Origin: Prorocentrum cordatum
Lineage: Eukaryota > Sar > Dinophyceae > Prorocentrales > Prorocentraceae
Assembly: GCA_963575745.1 (NCBI GenBank)
Contig: CAUYUJ010017800.1
Coordinates: 1-64,000, forward strand
Direction of reading: 5' to 3'
DNA: 64,000 nt
How positions within the stretch are numbered: the first letter of the stretch is position 1; each line of letters opens with the position of its first letter. The position numbers were made by a program, and so were the translations under genes. Under the pieces are notes generated by a model. That model saw nothing but the letters and a program-made list of their open reading frames with translations, ran no database searches and was not told where the DNA came from. Of this stretch, positions 57,339 through 64,000 are shown in pieces.

Positions 57339-58385
57339 ATGGCTGCCTCATCAGCTGCTGCGGTCCCCGAGGTTTTCGCTATGGACGCCACTGATATGCC
57401 CGTTCCAGGAGCCAAGGAGGAGGAGGTCCCAGAGGGAAAACGGGTCAAAATTCAGACGGTTGAAGGCCTCGAGGAGGCCATGACAAAGGGGATGGACAAG
57501 ATCACGACGCTTGTTGCATCTCTGGGAGGTAAGATGACGGAGGGCTTCCAATCAACACATCGAAGCATCACGGATCTCGGCACCCAGCTCAATGCTCGTG
57601 TTGATTCGGTGGAGAAAAATGTACAGCAGGCGATGACGGACATAGATGCTATTACTAAGAAGGTTGAGGATCAGAGGCTCCAGATAATCCAGCTCCAGCA
57701 GGCTCCTGCAGGTGGGGCCCCCAGAGCAGGCACCTCTACGACAGCGTCCTCGGCGGAAACTCGGCAGTCAGTGCAGAATTTCACCCCATCGTTCGTCGAG
57801 CTCAAGGGATGGGTGACGGACTGGAGGGATGCAGAGAAGCGTCAGGAGGAGATGTTATCACAGCAGGCGTTGAATTCACTGCTGAATGAGGTCCTGGCTG
57901 GAGAATGGTTCAGTGGTGTGAAGGAGTTTCTGGACCTGAACCAATCCAAGAGGTTCAACACAGGTAGAGAGGCGTGGGGGTATTCGCGTGCTCGGCTCTA
58001 TTTCCAGAATGGGGTTACCAGTGACCAGCTGTGGGATCTTCGTCGTCGACTCGTTGCCGCGATCGCCGACAACAAACTCCAGCACGCTCCCAGGGCCCTC
58101 AAGGTCCACGTGGAGGCCCCCCCCTGGAAGAAGCCCCATCTGGATGCCGCTGGGATCTTTCAGGCCAAGTTCAAGAGTTTCAAGAAGCATCATTCGAATC
58201 TCAGGGCTGAGACGGGACCACCGATTACGTTCATGTGGGGCTCCAGTGACCACTTACCACCTCCAGGGAAGATTGTGGCCAAGTTCTCTCTGCAGAATGG
58301 CTGGGAGATCACTCGTGCAATGAATCAGCTTGAGCCAGGGATCAACATTGATGAGTTGCGAGCGAGGATTTCCAGTACGAACTAG
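57339..58385 (+). CDS. LINE 3 ORF1 protein
   Basis: 348 residues from ATG 57339. I prefer this start because the product begins MAASSAAAV, like MAAVANGAM of element 1, and upstream codons are leader-like. An acidic N-terminus is followed by a helical, probably coiled-coil stretch (about residues 45-110), a Gly/Ala/Thr linker and the shared domain: SFVELKGWVTDW near 148, RFNTGREAWG near 205, APPWKKPH near 257 and ETGPP near 288. It ends at TAG 58383-58385; ORF2 continues in frame. Confidence 0.7.
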   Translation: MAASSAAAVPEVFAMDATDMPVPGAKEEEVPEGKRVKIQTVEGLEEAMTKGMDKITTLVASLGGKMTEGFQSTHRSITDLGTQLNARVDSVEKNVQQAMTDIDAITKKVEDQRLQIIQLQQAPAGGAPRAGTSTTASSAETRQSVQNFTPSFVELKGWVTDWRDAEKRQEEMLSQQALNSLLNEVLAGEWFSGVKEFLDLNQSKRFNTGREAWGYSRARLYFQNGVTSDQLWDLRRRLVAAIADNKLQHAPRALKVHVEAPPWKKPHLDAAGIFQAKFKSFKKHHSNLRAETGPPITFMWGSSDHLPPPGKIVAKFSLQNGWEITRAMNQLEPGINIDELRARISSTN

Positions 58386-60316
58386 AGGTGCCACGACACC
58401 ATTGCGTCATGGAATGTGCGTCGGGCAGGTGCAGAGAACGGCCATGACATAATTAATTCACTACGTCGTTTAGATGTGGGACTCGCGGGGTTGTGCGAGT
58501 GTCAGTTCCTTTCAGTTCGTGATCTCAGCATGCGAGGTTACACAATTTTTCGGAGTACTTGTCGGAAGGCTGCGGTGATTATGTCTAAGTCTTGGAGAGA
58601 CTCGCTCAGAGCCACATATCGTGGCAAAGGTTTTGTCATTTGTAGTTATTCTAGTGTTACGGTTATTGTTGCATATATGCCACATGAGAGTATCAATGCC
58701 CTTACGGAAGAACAGTATGAGCATGATGTGTATGAACAGATATTGTTTGATATATCCCAAGTGCTTCGCACACATAGGTCTAAGTTCCCGAAGCAGCCGC
58801 AGGACCTGGTCTTCTTGACAGATGCTAACGTCGAACTCGAGCCAGATTCGGAGGTCAACGGCTTTAGAGTTACTGGATCAGGGCTTCTGGAGGCGTCTGG
58901 GATTGCTGGGGAGTCTACGGAGATTGATACTGGGATGGAGGAGGGAGCGGATGACGGCAACCCGTATATGACTCAAACAAAACGTGGTGCACGCAAAGCC
59001 AGACCTCATAGGCTTGTCTCGGGCTTCGAAATTCGACGGGCGTCTAGGTTGCAATCGATGAGGAGGGCCCTACTGGACTTCTGCGGGCTCTGGGGCATCA
59101 GGATGGAGAACACATTCGGGCAGAGGAGGGTTACTTTCAAATCAGGTACGGGGGTGGAGAAGGTGCTCGACTATGTTGGTGTCAGCCGTCGTTTACACAG
59201 GCAGGAGCTCACCGTTGGCTGGATGCTGCCTTCGGAAGTCGGCCACGCCTGGACGGAGCACCCTTGCAGCAGATACGAGCGTGCGCTGTCTGACCACGCC
59301 TGCATAGTTGTTCGCTTGTCTTGTGCACCGTCTGCGAAGAGACGGACCCAGCCTGCTCGAAAATTCATCCACTTGCAACCGGTGTCACAGCTGGAGTTTG
59401 CGAAGAACATGGACGATCGGGGCAGTCGTTACCGTGCTCTGTGCCAGGAAAATGCTGACCCAGAGGATCGACAGGAGATGTTGGATACGCTGGGACCTGA
59501 CCTCATAAAGGCCGCCGAGGAGACCCCCCAGAAAGATATCAATCCCAGGAATAATGTGCCAAAGAAATCCGAGATCCACTGGGCCGCCCAGGCAAGTAAA
59601 CGTGAAGCTCTTCGTCGGGGGGATAGAGAGGAGGCTAAACGGTGCTCAAAGATTGTGAGGAGAGAAAGAAGGAGGCTAGAGGCAAGAGTACAGAGGTGGA
59701 GGACGGAAATGAACACGAGGAGGAGGAGGAGGGCCAAGACGGAGACGTTGATCCTTGCCAACGGGATGGAGTCTCAGAACCGCGAGGAGTGGGGGGACGA
59801 GATATTGGGGCACATGAAGTCTAAGGTGGAGGACCCCGAGGCCAGAGAGGTGACCCTGCGTGAGCTTCAGTCGCTGCGTGGTCTATGTTCGGGAAGCGGA
59901 TCCTCAGAGGTGTTCTCGATGTCGCTCCTGCTGCGGGCGAGGGCGAAGCTGTCCACGGGAAAGGCCCCAGGTCCCGACAACGTGACTGTCACGATGTTGA
60001 AACAGCTCTCGTGGGCATCTGTGCGACGTGTTCTGGTGAGCTTCCAAGGTGTGTATTCCAGAAGGTTATGTTGTCCCGACAGTTGGCGTCAACTAGCTGC
60101 CACACTCATGCCAAAAGAAATGGACATACAACATTTGACAGATACACGTATGCTATGTCTACAGTCGTGTCTTATGAAATGGTACATGACATGTATTGTG
60201 ATGTTGATTGAGAAGAGGATTGAGGAGCACCGACACTATGTATGCCTGTACGGATTCAGATCGGGACGCAAAACATCGGAAATCACCAGCGTGGCCAAGA
60301 GGCTCAGCCAGCACAG
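58386..60316 (+). CDS. LINE 3 ORF2 part 1: endonuclease and first half of RT
   Basis: Open from the codon after the ORF1 stop; the endonuclease start IASWNVRRAG precedes any in-frame ATG. Endonuclease motifs: FLTDANVELEPD, VLDYVGVS, ALSDHACIVV. The RT begins with GKAPGPDNVT and runs to GFRSGRKTSEITSVAKRLSQ. At about 60305-60320 the coherent reading moves to another frame (HSAVWGKGD). Open sequence in the old frame continues to 60458 but no longer resembles RT. Confidence 0.8.
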
Positions 60317-62569
60317 CACTCCGCTGTCTGGGGCAAAGGAGACAGTTTGTGGCTTGCCAATCTTGATATCTTACAAGCTTTCGATAATGTTACTCCGTGC
60401 CTCGCCATGCGCTGTCTTCGTGCTCTTGACATACCTGCTGATCTCATTGTGGCGTTGATTGAACCCATGATGGATAATCAGTGCGTGGCCAGCTTCGAGG
60501 GCATCGAGGCATCGTCAGCGGTCTATTGGGACAAATCTATTCGAACGGGAGGAGTAGAGGGACCTATGATTTTTCTGGCAGTTTCTATTGTACTCTGGAG
60601 AGATGTTATCGACAGATGGAGGCAAGAAACGCAGTACGGCATCAAATTGGAAAATGATGAGCGCATGTTCAATGGTGAGCGTATGACCCACAGTTTCTGG
60701 GCAGATAATCTTTTGTTGTATGCGAAGACCCGCACTGACCTTGAGTTGATGGTGCGTGACATGAGTATCCCCCTGATGAATGCAGGAATGACCTGGAAGC
60801 CGAAATCTTTGATGTATATTTACTTTGGTGCGCCGCCTGGCATCCCGCCGTCCCCTGAGCAGGATATCCGTGTGCTGGTGCCGTCTAGTGACGCCGCTCT
60901 TGGGACCCGAGAAGTGGTCCTACCGCGTGTTCAAGCGTTTGAGATCCTGGGAGCCACTCTGGAGGAGACCTGGAAGGACCACTCGGACTCAGAGGCCATG
61001 CTCCAGAAAGCCCAGAGGATGTTCTTTGGGGAAATCGCGTATTACCGCTGTTCTGGGATTGACTTGGCTGAAAGATTTACTCGCTATCAAGCTAAAGTGA
61101 TTGCTGCATTATTATTCAACTGTGAGGGCAGAACGCCCGACTATTCTACCATTGCTGCTGTTCACTATTTTGAAGGCAGATGTCTAGCTATAATGTCAGG
61201 TATACGCAAGCGGAGAACTGAAGGCTGGTCTGAGTTTCAACGTAGGCGATACAAAGCGGGACGACAGAGTTTTGCTGGACTTGGATTCCGAAGTGCGGTG
61301 CAGATATGGATATTTCGTTGTTGGGATTGGGCTAAGGATGTCTCAGTTGCTGCAAGTATTCGTATGAGGAGATACACAACACACACAGAGGAGGAGGAGG
61401 GAGAGACGGTACCAAATCGGCGTCAGAGGAAAACTCGGGCGATGGCGGCGGCGGCGACTTCTCAAACATATCATGTATCTCAGATATCCCAGATGTCGAG
61501 TGGCTGTCGCCGGCGTACACCAGATGATCAGCCTGCCATACCTGAGGAGTCGGACATGTCACGTGAATGGATGATATCTAGGCTGGCCATGTTACATGGA
61601 AGGGGGAAGTGGACGGAACATCGTGACACATGTATTCTAGCAATGCCTGTAAAAGATAGGAAGCAGCTGACACGCATGAACATAGGCGGCCGCCCCCGTG
61701 GACATACTGCGTGGGACTGGTGCTTGTGCGATCTCTTTGGTTGTGAGTGGTACCTCTCATTCGACAGTTCCGCTGGGTCCCGTGAGAAATACTGCAAGCA
61801 TTTGCTGACTGTGATTGGTATGCAACACTTGTTCGACTTGTTTGTTCTACCCAGGCCGCCTGGTGTGAGACATGTGAAGGCAGAGGAGGAGGAGGAGAGT
61901 GAGATGAATGAGAGGATGAGCAAACGTATTGCCGCAAATTTTGAGAATGAAACGGAGTGGAGGTGTGAGAATATTGAGCGTCTTGGGATGGAGATCTTGG
62001 GAGATAGTAAGACTGTTGTAAACTGGATGTGTGGTGAGTGGCAGATTCGCAACAAGCAGTATGTACGACTGGTGGGAACACTACAAAATACGGTATCGAT
62101 GCTGTCTGGATGGGGACTGACCTCACCTGCATCGGGACAGAATCTGTATAAGCATTTCTTTCGTGAGGGTAATGAGCGTGCGGATAAATTGTCGTGGGAG
62201 GCCAGAGGTGGCCAAACTATTACTCGCTGGTTTGCATATGATAAGTTCCTCAGTACTCGTAAGACTGCTCTCCGTGGTGCATTCGATGGGGGTGTCAGTA
62301 ATGAAGGATGTGGAGGTGGGTGGTGGCTTCAGATTGGCGTTGTAGGTAGGGGTTCCAGCGTGCAGGTTGATTTTCCCATCTCCTCCTCCTCCTCCTCCTC
62401 CTCCTCTTCCTCCTGCACCAGCTCGCACAGCTTCCATTGGGACGATGTGGCCGAGGAGGCGATGAGCTTGCCTCCTGGCAGCACGGTAACCTGCTGTGAA
62501 CTAGCTGCCTGCGCTGCCCTGACGAGAGCTGCTGCTAAGGTGGCGTGCGCTCTGCTACGACCTACCTAA
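60311..62569 (+). CDS. LINE 3 ORF2 part 2: RT core and permuted RNase H
   Basis: Continues RT after the frame change: motif A LANLDILQAFDN, motif B RTGGVEGPMIF, motif C SFWADN (60698-60709), thumb VHYFEGRCLAIM. RNase H segments in permuted order: GDSKTVVNWMCGEW (Asp codon 62003), ERADKLSWEA (Asp 62183), GAFDGGVSNEGCGGGWW (Asp 62285) and TCCELAACAALTR (Glu 62498). A serine run encoded by a TCC microsatellite (62380-62414) lies between the last two. It ends at TAA 62567-62569. Confidence 0.8.
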   Translation, partial: AQHSAVWGKGDSLWLANLDILQAFDNVTPCLAMRCLRALDIPADLIVALIEPMMDNQCVASFEGIEASSAVYWDKSIRTGGVEGPMIFLAVSIVLWRDVIDRWRQETQYGIKLENDERMFNGERMTHSFWADNLLLYAKTRTDLELMVRDMSIPLMNAGMTWKPKSLMYIYFGAPPGIPPSPEQDIRVLVPSSDAALGTREVVLPRVQAFEILGATLEETWKDHSDSEAMLQKAQRMFFGEIAYYRCSGIDLAERFTRYQAKVIAALLFNCEGRTPDYSTIAAVHYFEGRCLAIMSGIRKRRTEGWSEFQRRRYKAGRQSFAGLGFRSAVQIWIFRCWDWAKDVSVAASIRMRRYTTHTEEEEGETVPNRRQRKTRAMAAAATSQTYHVSQISQMSSGCRRRTPDDQPAIPEESDMSREWMISRLAMLHGRGKWTEHRDTCILAMPVKDRKQLTRMNIGGRPRGHTAWDWCLCDLFGCEWYLSFDSSAGSREKYCKHLLTVIGMQHLFDLFVLPRPPGVRHVKAEEEEESEMNERMSKRIAANFENETEWRCENIERLGMEILGDSKTVVNWMCGEWQIRNKQYVRLVGTLQNTVSMLSGWGLTSPASGQNLYKHFFREGNERADKLSWEARGGQTITRWFAYDKFLSTRKTALRGAFDGGVSNEGCGGGWWLQIGVVGRGSSVQVDFPISSSSSSSSSSSCTSSHSFHWDDVAEEAMSLPPGSTVTCCELAACAALTRAAAKVACALLRPT

Positions 62570-62647
62570 GATGGTGGGGGCTCAGTTGCACTGCTCCGCC
62601 GATTCGGATTCGGATTCTAGTGGCGGACCGCAAACCGCAAAAAAAAC

Positions 62648-62677
62648 AAAGGTTGACGGTTTACCGCCGGCGCCCAG
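62648..62677 (+). repeat. Right part of the alpha hairpin split by LINE 3
   Basis: AAAGGTTGA (second copy of the target duplication) is followed by CGGTTTACCGCCGGCGCCCA, which completes the hairpin interrupted at 56832. Confidence 0.75.
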
Positions 62678-62898
62678 TTTGATGCACGTGTAGTAGGTGA
62701 TGGCGCGTCGGCCTGTTGAATTCTGAGACCTCTAGATGTAACATATCTATGAGAACTCGACAGAATAACTTCGTATTCTAGTGAAAGATTCTTTTGGATT
62801 ATTTTCAAGCTTATATTTACTTGAGATTTCTTGTTTGCATCTCAGCACTATTTCGTGATGCCAGAGCTCTCCGAGGGTCCCGGCGGTAACCTGGTTGA
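62678..62898 (+). repeat. Beta-like fragment ending in a half hairpin
   Basis: Short beta-type body (GGCGCGTCGGCCTGTTG, GAATTCTGAGACCTC). A diverged right terminus GAGCTCTCCGAGGGT follows at about 62865. The left hairpin arm and loop run up to GGTTGA (62893-62898), where LINE 4 starts. Confidence 0.55.
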
Positions 62899-62899
62899 G

Positions 62900-64000
62900 C
62901 CAAAATATCCAATCCTGGTTCGGGTTCGGGATCAGATGGTGCCGTTCAAAGTAGTTGACGAGATGAATGTCTTGGGGAACAGCATATACTGTAGCTATAG
63001 GGAGACACACCAAGACCTTCAGCGACGGATCGGGTCTGCACGACGAGCCTTTCATGCGCATGCAGCTTATTTTAGATCGAAGGCAGTCCCTTTTTCGGCC
63101 AAGTGTAGGCGTTATATCACTCGGGTTCAGAGCATTCTTACTTATGGAAGTCAAGGTATTAGTTGGGACAGGGACTCTTTGCATAGCCTGAATGTCTTTG
63201 AGGGAAATTGCCTTTACCAGATGACGTCACCCCAAAAGCCAGCCTCCGAAAGTTGGGTAGTTTGGAAGCCAGCTCGACTCAGAATTGCTAGACGGATGTT
63301 CTTTGAAGCCAAGTGCCAGAGCGCAGTACAGAGAGTCCTTTATTCCTTGTGGCAGCTTGGAGCGGACATAGCATCATATTTCGGAGCCAATGCTGATAGC
63401 GGATATCAGATTTCTGAGTCGGAGCTGAGCCCAGGGATGGTCGCGGTCTCTTCAGTTACCAATGGGATGGTTGAGGTCTCTTCAGTTACCAATGGGATGG
63501 GTGCGGTCTCTTCAGTTACTAATGGGATGGGTGCGGTCTCTTCAGATACGAATGGGATGGGTGTGGTCTCTTCAGATATGCATGGGATGGTCTCTTCTGC
63601 TCTGCCCTCTGATAGGGCCTCTTCTTCTCGAGATAATGAAGTTCCCTGTGAGCGGGGGGGGCTTAGGGATCCCCCCAGGCCCCCCCCGAAGCGTCGGAGG
63701 GTGGCAGTCCCTGGACCTGGACAACAGACGGTGTTTCCTCGAGCGCATCGAGACGCACGTCGGCTTCTGATGTGTTGTACCCCGAGGTGGGAGGAGAAAA
63801 GGACACTTGAGTCAGAATGTTTGCGTTCCCAGTGGAAGTGGAAGGAGGCCTCGAAACTGACACGATTAGGCAGTGCTAAGGGGAGGGCGACGGGTGAACA
63901 TCCTTGGTGTTTCATGTTCCAGACGATATTTCCCTCGTTTGTGAATCTGGAGGATCGGTGGTGGAGGGCTTGCTCTTTCTCTTACTCTAACTTCGTTCAG
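62900..64000 (+). CDS. LINE 4 ORF2 fragment: RT thumb region and downstream linker
   Basis: One frame is open from 62900 to the window end (at least 367 codons) without stop. The part up to about 63400 matches the post-RT region of the other LINEs: RRAFHAHAAYFRSKAVP, YITRVQSILTYGSQG, LNVFEGNCLYQM and VQRVLYSLWQLGADIA. A 10-residue repeat (GMxxVSSVTN) follows, then a basic stretch (PPKRRRVAVPG) and a Trp-rich piece near the end (NLEDRWWRACSFS). That last piece corresponds to the region before RNase H in elements 1-3. The RT catalytic part is absent because of 5' truncation. Confidence 0.7.
63434..63597 (+). repeat. 30-bp tandem repeat inside LINE 4 ORF2
   Basis: Five copies plus a partial one of a 30-bp unit starting GGGATGGNTGNGGTCTCTTC. 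The period is a multiple of three, so the repeat stays in frame and encodes ten-residue units. Confidence 0.85.

Larger units (their letters stand above)
56833..62647 (+). mobile_element. LINE-like retroelement 3, structurally complete, with target-site duplication
   Basis: The element is bounded by a 9-bp direct repeat AAAGGTTGA (56824-56832 and 62648-62656) and has an A-rich 3' end (CCGCAAACCGCAAAAAAAAC). It interrupts the loop of an alpha hairpin. The leader is 506 bp, then ORF1, ORF2 and a 3' UTR of about 78 bp. One frame change near 60310 interrupts ORF2. Confidence 0.85.
62899..64000 (+). mobile_element. LINE-like retroelement 4, 5' truncated, running off the window
   Basis: Begins exactly after GGTTGA in the loop of a hairpin, in the middle of ORF2 coding sequence, as expected for a 5'-truncated insertion made by target-primed reverse transcription. 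Its 3' end lies beyond the window. Confidence 0.7.

Noticed and set aside
36210-62647. LTR retrotransposon interpretation of the RT elements
   Set aside because: No long terminal repeats, protease or integrase are present; there is an AP-like endonuclease ahead of RT, an A-rich end and 5' truncation, as in LINEs.

Overview
The window looks like nuclear DNA of a eukaryotic microbe with a repeat-choked genome, most likely a dinoflagellate. The reasons are indirect. There is a GC-rich Helitron-type polyprotein, there are endonuclease/RT/RNase H retroelements, and there is a dense mosaic of short inverted-repeat units. I see no prokaryotic operon structure and no recognisable host gene. The organism call is an inference from family types.

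Layout. Positions 1-16712 and 48213-56832 are built from two related repeat units, called alpha and beta here. Each has short terminal inverted repeats (alpha ACTCGTAGAGCTTCC, beta ACCTCGTAGAGCTC) followed by a 43-46 bp hairpin tail (CCGGCGGTRA, loop, TYACCGCCGG). Alpha bodies are arrays of a roughly 177-bp monomer. Beta bodies carry one diverged monomer plus other sequence. Units abut, truncate, invert and interrupt each other. A GC-rich inverted pair (gamma, 13834-14098 and 16713-16990), a polypurine tract (17025-17240) and a GC-rich stretch without a clear gene lead into the next block.

Positions 18142-34252 hold a very large plus-strand Helitron-like coding region broken into successive frames. 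In order it has helicase-associated-like repeats, an acidic E/Q stretch, zinc-binding modules, the Helitron N-terminal cysteine region, a Rep (HUH-type) domain, a Y-x3-Y-x2-K motif, a PIF1-type helicase and a ubiquitin-specific protease (USP) domain. An octanucleotide array (TGTGTCTG)n follows at 34262-36060.

Positions 36.2-47.8 kb hold two head-to-tail LINE-like elements. A third, structurally complete one lies at 56833-62647, a fourth (5'-truncated) runs from 62899 off the window, and a small 3' fragment sits at 55174-55425. All have, or retain parts of, ORF1 (coiled coil plus conserved domain) followed by ORF2 (AP-like endonuclease, reverse transcriptase, RNase H).

The most interesting signals are in these LINEs. 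The RNase H motifs come in the order D2-D3-D1-E in three elements, which is a circular permutation of the normal D1-E-D2-D3 fold. ORF1 and ORF2 share one frame, separated only by a stop codon, in all three. The RT catalytic box reads WADN instead of YADD. At least two LINEs are inserted at exactly the same point, in the loop of the alpha/beta hairpin, so the hairpin looks like a LINE target site carried by the repeat units.
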